In this document: one piece after another, positions 15,362 through 22,912 of the stretch
How positions within the stretch are numbered: the first letter of the stretch is position 1
Layout of the letters: each line of letters starts with the position of its first letter
NCBI GenBank assembly: GCA_035703895.1
Contig: DASSXJ010000250.1
Span: 1 to 36,538 of the forward strand
DNA length: 36,538 nt
Direction of reading: 5' to 3'
Origin: a bacterium
Lineage (GTDB): Bacteria; Sysuimicrobiota; Sysuimicrobiia; Sysuimicrobiales; Segetimicrobiaceae
Notes under the pieces: model-generated
The model's database searches: none
What the model saw: only the letters and a program-made list of their open reading frames with translations
What the model was told of the DNA's origin: nothing
Translations under genes and position numbers: made by a program

Positions 15362-16641
15362 CGGCGGTGTCTCACGAGGCGGCATCGAAGGTGAGCGCGC
15401 TTGACCGGTTCCTGACCAGCCATCAAGAGGACCTCTACGCACTCACCGAACGGCTCGTGGCGTTCGAGACGCCGTGTCCGCCCGGCCGGAACACTGAGGC
15501 CATTCAGCGGTTCCTCGCCGCGACGCTGGCGGAGTGGGGGGCGGAGGTCCAACTGTTCCCCCTGTATCCCGAAGACGCCGAGATCGTCGCGCGCCTCCCC
15601 GGAAGGGGGGGAGGGCGGGCGCTGTTGATCAACGGTCATGTGGATGTCGCCACGACGGCCCCCGGAGAGGCCTGGTCGCATCCACCGTATGCGCCCGTGC
15701 GGCGAGACGGTCGCATCTACGGACGGGGGACGGCCGATATGAAGGGCGGGATCGCGGCGGCCCTCACGGCCCTCCGCGCGTGCTTGGAAGTGGGCGAACG
15801 TCCCAGGGGCGATGTGATCGTGCACCTCGTCACCGGCGAGGAGATGGGCGAGGGAGGAACGCTCCTTGCGCTCGAGCACACCCCGCCGGTCCCGTTTGGA
15901 CTCGTGCCCGAGCCGACCGCGGGCGAGCTCTCACTCGGCCAAGGCGGTGTCGTCACCGGGTGGATTACGATCCAGAGTCCCCAGACGCACCACGACGCCG
16001 TCCGCCGGCGGATGATTCATGCCGGCGGCGGGCTCGCAGGAGCCAGTGCGATCGAGAAGATGATGAAGGTGCTCGCGGCCCTCCAAGAGTTGGAACGCCA
16101 CTGGGCCGTGATGAAGTCCCACCCCGGATTTCCCTCGGGAACGACCACCGTGAACCCCGCCGCGATCGAGGGCGGCCGGCATCCGGCGTTTGTCGCCGAC
16201 CGGTGCGCGCTCTGGGTCACCGTCCACTTCTACCCGGGGGAGGCCGCGGAGGACGTGACCGCCGAGATCGAGCGGACGGTGCGCGCCGTCGCGGCCGCGG
16301 ACCCCTGGCTGCGCAGCCACCCGCCGACGTTCCAGTGGGGAGGTCGATCGATGATCGAGGATCGCGGAGAAGTCTTCCCAGCGTTTGAGACCGACCCGGA
16401 GCATCCGGGGGTCGCCGTCCTCGAGCAGGCACACCGTGACGTGTTCGAGATCGCTCCCCCGAAGCGGATGTCCACGGGCGTCTGCGATGCGGGGTGGCTC
16501 GCGGCACGGGGCATTCCATCGGTCGTCTACGGTCCCGGTAGGTGGGAGCAGGCGCACGCCATCGACGAATACGTGGCGACCGCCGATCTCCTCGCGTTCG
16601 CCCGCGTCTACGCCCGTCTGATCCGCGTATGGTGTGGGTGA
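15358..16641 (+). CDS. M20-family formylaminopyrimidine deformylase (YlmB-like)
   Basis: Probably removes the formyl group from N-formyl-4-amino-5-aminomethyl-2-methylpyrimidine after import. The 427-aa protein belongs to the ArgE/DapE/ACY1 metal hydrolases, with INGHVDV (metal His94, Asp96), YGRGTADMKGG (bridging Asp127), TGEEMGEGG (catalytic Glu and metal Glu), a PEPTAGE segment and a C-terminal His in QAHAIDEY. The start GTG at 15358 overlaps the thiY stop (GTGA). The importer upstream and TenA downstream make the YlmB role much more likely than acetylornithine deacetylase. Confidence 0.87.
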   Translation: MTAVSHEAASKVSALDRFLTSHQEDLYALTERLVAFETPCPPGRNTEAIQRFLAATLAEWGAEVQLFPLYPEDAEIVARLPGRGGGRALLINGHVDVATTAPGEAWSHPPYAPVRRDGRIYGRGTADMKGGIAAALTALRACLEVGERPRGDVIVHLVTGEEMGEGGTLLALEHTPPVPFGLVPEPTAGELSLGQGGVVTGWITIQSPQTHHDAVRRRMIHAGGGLAGASAIEKMMKVLAALQELERHWAVMKSHPGFPSGTTTVNPAAIEGGRHPAFVADRCALWVTVHFYPGEAAEDVTAEIERTVRAVAAADPWLRSHPPTFQWGGRSMIEDRGEVFPAFETDPEHPGVAVLEQAHRDVFEIAPPKRMSTGVCDAGWLAARGIPSVVYGPGRWEQAHAIDEYVATADLLAFARVYARLIRVWCG

Positions 16642-17309
16642 TGAGCCTGTTCGCGCAATACCAGGCCCTGGCCGCTCCGATCCGCGAACGGATTACCTCT
16701 CATCCCTTCATCCGCGGACTCGGTGACGGATCGCTCTCGGAGGAGCGGTTTCAGTACTACATGCGACAGGACTACCTCTTCCTGATCGAGTACCGCCGGG
16801 TCCTGGCCCTGGCCGCCGCGCGCGCCGACGACCTGGCCGTCGCCGGCCGGTTCGCCGACCTGCTGACCCTCACGCTGAACGTCGAAATGGACCTGCACCG
16901 GCAGTTCGCGTGGAAGGCGGGGATCTCCCCGGAGGCGCTGGAGGATACCCGGCCCGCCCCGACCACACTCGCCTACACCAACCACCTCCGCCTCGTGGCC
17001 GAGACCGGGGATCTCCCGGCGATCGTCGCGGCCATTCTCCCGTGCGCCCATGGTTACTGGGAGATCGCCACCGTCCTCCGCAGCGGAGCGGGCTGGGACC
17101 GTCACCCCCTCTACGGGGATTGGATCCGGATGTACACGTCGGACGAGTACGAAGCGATGGCCGCGTGGGTGGCCGACCTGTTCGATCGGATCGTCGAGGG
17201 AGCGTCCCCGGAGCGCGAGGCCGCGCTTCGTGACGTGTATCTCAGGAGTCAACAGTACGAGTATCTGTTCTGGGAGATGTCCCAGCGAATGGAGGAGTGG
17301 CCGGTATGA
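16641..17309 (+). CDS. tenA: aminopyrimidine aminohydrolase TenA
   Basis: Hydrolyses 4-amino-5-aminomethyl-2-methylpyrimidine to HMP, feeding ThiD. The 222-aa all-helical protein has the family's catalytic Cys135 in LPCAHGYWEIA, Asp44 in RQDYLFL and Glu212 in LFWEMS. The cysteine position and overall length equal those of the Bacillus enzyme. The ATG at 16641 overlaps the stop of the deformylase gene (TGATG). In-frame starts up to 100 nt upstream are rejected because they fall inside that gene. Confidence 0.95.
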   Translation: MSLFAQYQALAAPIRERITSHPFIRGLGDGSLSEERFQYYMRQDYLFLIEYRRVLALAAARADDLAVAGRFADLLTLTLNVEMDLHRQFAWKAGISPEALEDTRPAPTTLAYTNHLRLVAETGDLPAIVAAILPCAHGYWEIATVLRSGAGWDRHPLYGDWIRMYTSDEYEAMAAWVADLFDRIVEGASPEREAALRDVYLRSQQYEYLFWEMSQRMEEWPV

Positions 17310-17827
17310 GGGGGCACGCGGATCGGGATCGAGGACAGCACCTGAGACGGCTCGTGCTGGCAGCGATGTTTGCGGCGCTGGCGACGCTGCTCGGGTCACT
17401 CAGCATTCCCGTGGGGCCGGCCAAGGTCGCGCCGTTTCAGCACACCATCAACGCGATCGCCGGCATCTGGCTCGGTCCCTGGTATGCGGCCGGGGCCGCG
17501 CTCGTCACGGCGTTCCTCCGTCACAGCCTGGGATGGGGCACCTTGTTCGCGTTTCCGGGGAGCCCGTTCGGCGCGCTGGTGGTCGGCTACGCGTATCGTA
17601 TAATTCGGAACGATGCGGCGGCCCTGTGCGAACCGATCGGGACCGGTCCGATCGGCGCGACGATCGCGGCAGTGTTCTTTCAGCCGCTGGTCGGCTCGCA
17701 TCACACGCTGTGGTGGTTTCAAATCGCGTTCCTCTCCAGCAGCATCCCAGGGGCCATTCTCGGGTACGTGGTGGTCCGCGCGCTTCGGCGGGTTCCGGCC
17801 GCGAGCGAATGGGCCGCGCAGCCATGA
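17306..17827 (+). CDS. thiW: thiazole transporter substrate-binding (S) component ThiW
   Basis: Membrane S component of an energy-coupling-factor transporter, expected to import hydroxyethylthiazole for ThiM. The 173-aa protein has a short basic N-terminus, then about five hydrophobic segments starting LVLAAMFAALATLLGSLSIP, with the ThiW-type KVAPFQHTINAIAGIWLGPWYAA and a conserved GSHHTLWWFQIAF region. The shared EcfA/EcfT module is not in this window and must be encoded elsewhere. ATG 17306 overlaps the tenA stop (ATGA). Confidence 0.93.
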   Translation: MRGHADRDRGQHLRRLVLAAMFAALATLLGSLSIPVGPAKVAPFQHTINAIAGIWLGPWYAAGAALVTAFLRHSLGWGTLFAFPGSPFGALVVGYAYRIIRNDAAALCEPIGTGPIGATIAAVFFQPLVGSHHTLWWFQIAFLSSSIPGAILGYVVVRALRRVPAASEWAAQP

Positions 17828-17853
17828 CGCTCGGCAGATCTGAGGAAGCCACC

Positions 17854-18138
17854 ATGGTCCTCAAAACCGAGCGGATGCTGTGTCATCTCTGAGCTCGGCG
17901 GGTGGCAGGAGCCCTGGAAGGGCTTCCCGGGATCCTCGAGGCCCAGGTGAACCTCCACACGAAGGACGTGCGGGTGCGGTACCGCCCCGGCACAGTCACC
18001 CGCAAGGCGTTGCAAGATGCGATCGCGCGAGTAGACGTCCGCCTGCGGGCCCGCCACCGGCTGCACGTGTGGATCGCCCGACTCAGCGGGGGGTGGCACG
18101 AGACCGCCGGCCGGCCTCGCGAGGGCGGCCGCGGGTGA
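17854..18138 (+). CDS. HMA-domain protein with in-frame TGA at the second metal ligand: candidate selenoprotein
   Basis: Reading through TGA 17890-17892 gives 94 residues with the heavy-metal-associated ferredoxin-like fold. Strand 1 is VLKTERMLC. The metal loop M-L-C-H-L-TGA replaces the usual MxCxxC. The remainder of the fold follows: VAGALEGLPGILEAQVNL, then KDVRVRYRPG, then ALQDAIARVDVRLR. The TGA falls exactly on the second cysteine, so selenocysteine (CxxU) at residue 13 is the natural reading. ATG 17854 has a GAGG site 8 nt upstream. ATG 17824, in frame and overlapping the thiW stop as ATGA, is an alternative. The end overlaps thiM as GTGA, the junction type used across this operon. 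A SECIS-like hairpin follows the TGA. Alternatives are a nonsense mutation or sequencing error (Cys TGC to TGA), or reinitiation at GTG 17902, which would lose strand 1 and the metal site. A metal-trafficking role is inferred. Confidence 0.65.
17908..17927 (+). promoter_or_regulatory. candidate bacterial SECIS hairpin
   Basis: GGAGCCC (17908-17914) pairs with GGGCTTCC (17920-17927), leaving one bulged U in the 3' arm and a UGGAA apical loop. The loop begins 22 nt after the TGA and has G in its second position. Bacterial SECIS elements lie inside the coding region, with the apical loop roughly 16-37 nt behind UGA and a G in the first loop positions, so the geometry fits. GC-rich sequence folds easily, so this is supportive, not proof. 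Confidence 0.5.
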
Positions 18139-18944
18139 CCAGCATCACCGCGGACCGCGCGGCGGCGCTGCTGGCCCGGGTGCGCGCACGCCATCCGCTC
18201 ATCCACCACATCACCAACTTCGTCACCGCCGGAGACGTGGCCAATGTGACGCTGGCGTTGGGCGCCGCGCCGGTGATGGCCCACGCCGCGGAGGAGGTCG
18301 AGGAGATCGCCGCTCAGGCGGGCGCGGTGGTCCTCAACACCGGCACGCTCACGGTGCCCGCCGTGACCGCCATGGTGCTGGCGGGGCGCCTGGCGAACAC
18401 GCGCGGGATCCCGGTCGTGCTCGACCCTGTGGGCGTCGGAGCGACGAGGTTCAGAACCGAGCAGGTCGCGCGGATCCTCAAGGACGTCCGCTGCGCGTGC
18501 ATTCGCGGCAACGCGGGCGAGATCGCGGCGCTGGCGGGACGACCCGGTGGGGTTCGCGGGGTGGACGCCGCCGGACCCATTGAAGATCTCGAAGGGCTCG
18601 CGCGGCGTCTCGCCCGCACGACGGGAGGGGCGATCGCGGCGACGGGGAGCCAAGATCTGCTGACCGACGGGACGGCGACGGTGCGGATCGACAATGGGCA
18701 TCGGCTGCTCGCGCGGATTACGGGGAGCGGGTGCATGGCCACCGCCGCCGTGGCCGCCGCGGCCGCGGTCGAACCGGATCCGCTCGCCGCGGCGACCGCC
18801 GGGCTCGTCTGGTTCGAAGTGGCGGCCGAGCGGGCGGCGGAGCACGCGGCCGGCCCCGGCACATTTCGAGCGGCGTTGATCGATGCCGTGGCCGCGCTCG
18901 ACGGGCCGGCGATCACGTCGCGCGCCCGGATCGTCGTGGCATGA
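18135..18944 (+). CDS. thiM: hydroxyethylthiazole kinase ThiM
   Basis: Phosphorylates 4-methyl-5-(2-hydroxyethyl)thiazole, imported by ThiW, for condensation by ThiE. The 269-aa ribokinase-like protein has HHITNFVTAGDVANVTLALG near the N-terminus, VLDPVGVGATRFR, RGNAGEIAAL, and the ATP/anion-hole motif ITGSGCMATA containing the catalytic-site cysteine. GTG 18135 overlaps the stop of the HMA gene (GTGA). Far upstream in-frame starts would run antiparallel to none but inside the HMA gene and are rejected. Confidence 0.95.
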   Translation: MTSITADRAAALLARVRARHPLIHHITNFVTAGDVANVTLALGAAPVMAHAAEEVEEIAAQAGAVVLNTGTLTVPAVTAMVLAGRLANTRGIPVVLDPVGVGATRFRTEQVARILKDVRCACIRGNAGEIAALAGRPGGVRGVDAAGPIEDLEGLARRLARTTGGAIAATGSQDLLTDGTATVRIDNGHRLLARITGSGCMATAAVAAAAAVEPDPLAAATAGLVWFEVAAERAAEHAAGPGTFRAALIDAVAALDGPAITSRARIVVA

Positions 18945-19579
18945 CGCGGGGGGACTGGCGCGTCTACGTCATCACCGACGCCCGCCACGCGCGCGGGCGC
19001 TCCCACCGGGAGATCGCCGAAGCCGCGATCCGCGGGGGAGCCACCGCGGTGCAGCTCCGCATGAAAGAGGAACCGGCACGGGTCATCCTCGATGTCGCGC
19101 GCGGGATTGGCCCGGTGTGCCGGACGGCCGGCGTCGCGTTCATCGTGAACGACCGGCTCGATGTGGCGATGCTCGCGGGGGCGGACGGCGTCCATGTCGG
19201 CCAGGACGACCTCCCCCCAACGGACGCGCGGGCAGTGATGGGACCGCGGGCGCTGATCGGCGTCTCGGCGGCCACCGTCGAGGAAGCGATCGCCGCGGAG
19301 CGGGCGGGCGCCGACTATCTGGGCGTCGGGGCGGTGTACGGCACGGCGACCAAGTCCGATGCCGGGGCGCCCGTTGGGTTGGCGCGCGTGACCGAGATCC
19401 GCCGGGCGGTCCGTGTGCCGCTCGTGGGGATCGGCGGCATTACCGTCGAGAATGCCGCCGCGGTCATCCGGGCCGGCGCTCACGGGGTGGCGGTGATCAC
19501 CGCGGTGACGCTCGCAGAGGACATGGCCGACGCAGTCCGGCGGCTCCGGGAGGCGGTGGATGGCGCGAGCGCCCGATAA
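18941..19579 (+). CDS. thiE: thiamine-phosphate synthase ThiE
   Basis: Condenses HMP pyrophosphate with thiazole phosphate to thiamine monophosphate. The 212-aa TIM barrel has VYVITDARHARGR, AVQLRMKEE, FIVNDRLDVAMLAGADGVHVGQDDLP (pyrophosphate and Mg binding), DYLGVGAVYGTATK and VGIGGIT at the phosphate site. ATG 18941 overlaps the thiM stop (ATGA). It overlaps thiL by 20 nt. Length and motifs are those of single-domain ThiE, not a ThiDE fusion. Confidence 0.95.
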   Translation: MTRGDWRVYVITDARHARGRSHREIAEAAIRGGATAVQLRMKEEPARVILDVARGIGPVCRTAGVAFIVNDRLDVAMLAGADGVHVGQDDLPPTDARAVMGPRALIGVSAATVEEAIAAERAGADYLGVGAVYGTATKSDAGAPVGLARVTEIRRAVRVPLVGIGGITVENAAAVIRAGAHGVAVITAVTLAEDMADAVRRLREAVDGASAR

Positions 19580-20576
19580 CTCGGTGGCAGCGGTCGGGGA
19601 ATTCGCCCTGATCGATCGCCTCCGCCGGCTCGTCCCGACTCGCGGCCGAGGGGTGACGGTCGGTCTCGGCGACGATGCCGCGGTCCTGACGTTTGCCGGC
19701 CCCGTGCTGGCCACGTGCGACATTCAGGTCGAGGGGGTCCACTTCACCTGGGACCTCTGTACGCCGGAGGACGTCGGCTGGCGGGCCATAGCCGTCAACC
19801 TGAGCGACATCGCCGCCATGGGCGGCACGCCCCGATTCGTTCTCATCTCTATGGCGCTCCAGCCGACCACCCCCGTCGAGCGCGTGGAGAAGATGTATCG
19901 CGGGATCGCCGAGATCTCCGGCGCGTACGAGGTGGTCATCGCCGGCGGAAACCTCTCCTCGACTCCTGGACCGCTCGTCGTTGACGTCACCGCGCTTGGG
20001 GATGGCGGCCGCGCGCTGACCCGGGCCGGAGCGCGTCCAGGCGACGGGGTGTGGGTCACCGGCACAGTAGGCAAAGCGGCGGCCGGCCGATTTCTGGCAC
20101 AGCATCCGGCCGTCCGGGTGCCCGGTCGGGAGACGCTCGTCGCCGCCTACTGCCGGCCGGCGCCTCGCGTGGACGCCGGAAGGACGCTCGGAGGGGTGAG
20201 CGATGTGAGCGCCATGATCGACACGAGCGATGGGACGGCGGGCGATCTGCTGCATCTCGCCGAGGCATCGGGGGTCGGCGTCCGTCTCGAGATAGACCGG
20301 CTCCCCGCGCCGCCCGGCCTCGCCGAGGCCGCGCACGAAGCAGGAAAGGACCCGGAGGCATGGACGCTTGCCGGTGGAGAGGACTATGAACTCCTGTTCA
20401 CGGCGGGCGCGGCGTTCGATACGCAGGCGGCCGGCCTCGCGGCACGCCTCATGATTCCCCTCACCCGCATCGGGGAGATTCTGGTCGCGGCTGAGGGCTG
20501 CTGGATCTCCGAGCGAGGCGACCGGCGGCGCCCGCTTGTCGCTCAGGGCTGGGATCACTTTCCGCGTGGGAGGTGA
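19560..20576 (+). CDS. thiL: thiamine-monophosphate kinase ThiL
   Basis: Last step: phosphorylates thiamine monophosphate to TPP, the ligand of the riboswitch at the head of the operon. The 338-aa PurM-like protein has [23 protein letters not shown] (metal Asp pair), [40 protein letters not shown] and [10 protein letters not shown]. It starts inside the end of thiE and its TGA overlaps the thiD start (GTGATGA). Confidence 0.95.
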   Translation: MARAPDNSVAAVGEFALIDRLRRLVPTRGRGVTVGLGDDAAVLTFAGPVLATCDIQVEGVHFTWDLCTPEDVGWRAIAVNLSDIAAMGGTPRFVLISMALQPTTPVERVEKMYRGIAEISGAYEVVIAGGNLSSTPGPLVVDVTALGDGGRALTRAGARPGDGVWVTGTVGKAAAGRFLAQHPAVRVPGRETLVAAYCRPAPRVDAGRTLGGVSDVSAMIDTSDGTAGDLLHLAEASGVGVRLEIDRLPAPPGLAEAAHEAGKDPEAWTLAGGEDYELLFTAGAAFDTQAAGLAARLMIPLTRIGEILVAAEGCWISERGDRRRPLVAQGWDHFPRGR

Positions 20577-21385
20577 TGACGGTGCCGGTACCGCGGGCGC
20601 TTACGATCGCAGGGTCGGATTCCGGGGGCGGGGCGGGGATCCAGGCAGATCTCAAGACCTTCTCCGCCCTCGGGGTCTACGGCATGACGGCGATCACCGC
20701 GCTGACCGCTCAAAACACCACCGGTGTCCTGGGCATCGTGGAGATGTCGCCGGAGTTCGTCCGCCAGCAGATCGACGCCGTCGTCACGGACATCGGGGTC
20801 GACGCCGCGAAGACCGGGATGCTAAGCTCCGCTCCGATCATCGAGGCAGTCGCCGATAGGATCCGCCGGCACCGAATCACCCAACTCGTGATCGACCCTG
20901 TGATGGTCGCGAAGAGCGGCGCGCCGCTGCTGCGTCCGGAGGCGCGAGAGGCGCTGCGGCGGGTGCTCCTGCCGCTGGCGCTGGTCGTGACGCCGAACCT
21001 CCACGAGGCCGCGGCTCTCGTCGACCGCAAAGTCGAGACGCTGCGGGAGATGGAAGACGCCGCCCATGCGCTGCACGCGCTCGGCCCGCGGTATGTCGTC
21101 GTCAAAGGCGGTCACCTCGCGGGCGCCGCCATCGATCTCGTCTTCGACGGAAGCCGGGTCGTGCGCCTGGAGGCAGCGCGGATCGAGACGCGCCACACGC
21201 ACGGCACGGGGTGCGTGTTCTCCGCCGCGATTACTGCGGGGTTGGCGCGGCGCATCGAGATCCTCCAAGCGATTCGGGACGCCAAGGCGTTCGTCACCGC
21301 CGCAATCCGGGAAGCGCTCCCGCTGGGATCGGGACACGGTCCCGCCAATCCGATGCACACGGTGATCCGCACCCCGCCTGGCTAA
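20576..21385 (+). CDS. thiD: HMP / HMP-phosphate kinase ThiD
   Basis: Phosphorylates hydroxymethylpyrimidine twice to the pyrophosphate used by ThiE. The 269-aa ribokinase-family protein has [51 protein letters not shown] and the catalytic [16 protein letters not shown] 20573 is also possible, and ATG 20576 overlaps the thiL stop. It is the last gene of the operon, and no clear terminator follows. Confidence 0.95.
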   Translation: MTVPVPRALTIAGSDSGGGAGIQADLKTFSALGVYGMTAITALTAQNTTGVLGIVEMSPEFVRQQIDAVVTDIGVDAAKTGMLSSAPIIEAVADRIRRHRITQLVIDPVMVAKSGAPLLRPEAREALRRVLLPLALVVTPNLHEAAALVDRKVETLREMEDAAHALHALGPRYVVVKGGHLAGAAIDLVFDGSRVVRLEAARIETRHTHGTGCVFSAAITAGLARRIEILQAIRDAKAFVTAAIREALPLGSGHGPANPMHTVIRTPPG

Positions 21386-21555
21386 GTTGTAGGACCGGCG
21401 CAAGACAGTCATCCCTAACCCGATCACAACTGCGGACATACTCCCGCGGGCGCCAGAAATTCATTCGCATTGCAGGTGCGCCACTTGAACATCTGTGCCT
21501 TCTAACCCTCGTTTCCCTCGCATCTTTAGCACGCTCATGACCCATCAGCCGCCGG
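21386..21555. other. intergenic region after the thiamine operon
   Basis: About 170 nt, less GC-rich than its neighbours. No gene, RNA motif or hairpin with a T run is apparent. The downstream part merges into the hslO promoter. Confidence 0.4.
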
Positions 21556-21583
21556 TTGAGAGTCGGGGGAAATATGCTATAGT
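21556..21583 (+). promoter_or_regulatory. promoter of hslO
   Basis: TTGAGA (21556-21561), a 16-nt spacer, and TATAGT (21578-21583) with an upstream TG-n (21575-21577). This is the most complete sigma-70-type promoter on the plus strand of the window. The leader to the ATG is about 57 nt. Confidence 0.65.
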
Positions 21584-21646
21584 ACGGTAGGCTCCGTGTC
21601 TTCAAAGGCGCGGCGCCCTTCACGTAGAGCGACATGAGGGACCGGT

Positions 21647-22546
21647 ATGCAGGACACCCTACTTCGAGCTACAGCAGCTGACGGAAGAATTCGCGCGATC
21701 GCGGCGGTTTCGACGCAGACGGTAGAAGACGCGCGGATTCGGCACGCCACCTCGGCCACCGCCACCGCCGCCTTGGGGCGCGGTCTGACGGCTGCCGCCC
21801 TCCTCGGGGCGGGTCTCCGTGATGGTCAATCGGTCCTCCTCCGAGTGCTCGGGGACGGGCCGATCGGCGGAGTGATCGCCCAGGCGGATGCCGAAGGTCA
21901 CGTGCGCGGTTACGCCATGCACCCGCACGCGGATCTCCCTCAGACCCACCACCGGAAGCTGGATGTCGGCGGGCTCGTCGGTCGCCGCGGGATGCTCCAC
22001 GTCACCCGAGACGTGGGCCTCCGCACGCCGTACCATGGCAGCGCGCCGCTGGTGTCCGGGGAAATCGCCGAGGATCTGGCGTCGTATTTTGCCACTTCAG
22101 AACAGATTCCCTCGGTGGTCGCCCTGGGCGTGCTGGTCGCGCCCGATCTCAAGGTGCTCGCCTCGGGCGGGCTCTGTGTTCAGGTGCTTCCCGGCGCACC
22201 CCCCAAGGTGATCGCCGATGTGGAGGCCAGGGCGCGCCAGCTTCCCCCGATCACCCAAATGATGAGCCAGGGCCGGACGGCCGAAGAGATCCTCAGCGCG
22301 TGCCTGGGAGATCTCGAATCCCACATCGTGCAGCGGACGCCGTTGGCGTTTCACTGCCAGTGCAGCCGCGAGCGGGTCGAAGGGGTGCTCAGCATGCTTG
22401 GGACCGAGGAACTCGAAGCGCTGCTTGCGCAAGAAGGTCGCGCCGAGGTGACCTGCCGCTTCTGTGGGGATCGCTACGTGCTTGACGAGGACGAGGTACG
22501 AACGTTGATCGCCCGACTCAAGGGCCAGGCCCCCCGCGTGATGTGA
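21647..22546 (+). CDS. hslO: redox-regulated chaperone Hsp33
   Basis: Holdase chaperone activated when its zinc-bound cysteines are oxidised. The 299-aa protein has the N-terminal core (LLRATAADGRIRAIAAVSTQ, GPIGGVIAQADAEGHVRGY, YFATSEQIPS) and the C-terminal redox switch with CQC followed about 30 residues later by CRFC, the standard CxC...CxxC zinc site. An ATG with GAGGGA upstream marks the start. It is monocistronic and converges on rpmB. Confidence 0.96.
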   Translation: MQDTLLRATAADGRIRAIAAVSTQTVEDARIRHATSATATAALGRGLTAAALLGAGLRDGQSVLLRVLGDGPIGGVIAQADAEGHVRGYAMHPHADLPQTHHRKLDVGGLVGRRGMLHVTRDVGLRTPYHGSAPLVSGEIAEDLASYFATSEQIPSVVALGVLVAPDLKVLASGGLCVQVLPGAPPKVIADVEARARQLPPITQMMSQGRTAEEILSACLGDLESHIVQRTPLAFHCQCSRERVEGVLSMLGTEELEALLAQEGRAEVTCRFCGDRYVLDEDEVRTLIARLKGQAPRVM

Positions 22547-22565
22547 AGGACCCGGCCCCAGGGCC

Positions 22566-22757
22566 TTAAGCGACTCGAACGACCTTCCCCGCTTTAAGAC
22601 ACGCCGTGCAGACTCTCGCCCGGCGGCGGACGCCGTTGATCACCGCCCGGACGTGTTGCAAGTTCGGAGCGAACCGGCGCTTTGTCTTGTGGTGGGAGTG
22701 ACTCACTGAGTAGCCGGTGCGAGGTTCCTTGCCGCACACGGCGCAACGTCGGGCCAT
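22566..22757 (-). CDS. rpmB: 50S ribosomal protein bL28
   Basis: Small ribosomal protein of 63 aa, [20 protein letters not shown] at the start, with [22 protein letters not shown] near the end. Two CxxC pairs (CAVC, CTAC) make this the zinc-binding form of L28. A much longer in-frame extension upstream is rejected, because the L28 N-terminus and a GGGAGAGA Shine-Dalgarno fix the start at 22757. It is divergent from recG, an arrangement seen in Firmicutes-type genomes. Confidence 0.97.
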   Translation of the reverse strand: MARRCAVCGKEPRTGYSVSHSHHKTKRRFAPNLQHVRAVINGVRRRARVCTACLKAGKVVRVA

Positions 22758-22795
22758 CACGATCTCTCCCCTCTGCGGGAAACGTTCCTCACGGA

Positions 22796-22825
22796 AGTGT
22801 ACCACATCACCTCCGGCAGGGACAA
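22796..22825 (-). promoter_or_regulatory. promoter of rpmB
   Basis: On the minus strand: TTGTCC (22825-22820), an 18-nt spacer, TACACT (22801-22796) with TG-n directly before it. This is a further extended -10 example. The predicted start is about 30 nt before the rpmB ATG. Confidence 0.6.
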
Positions 22826-22912
22826 CGTGTGGCGTGTAGAATTGGCGCGGAGAGGCACTCCTGGCCAGGCGCGCCCCGAACACCGCAGTGACCGACGCAG
22901 GAGGCGGGCGGC

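Noticed and set aside
17902-18138. Short ORF starting at GTG 17902 as the whole HMA gene
   Set aside because: It would lose strand 1 and the metal motif, and has a weaker ribosome site than ATG 17854. The read-through frame explains the region better.
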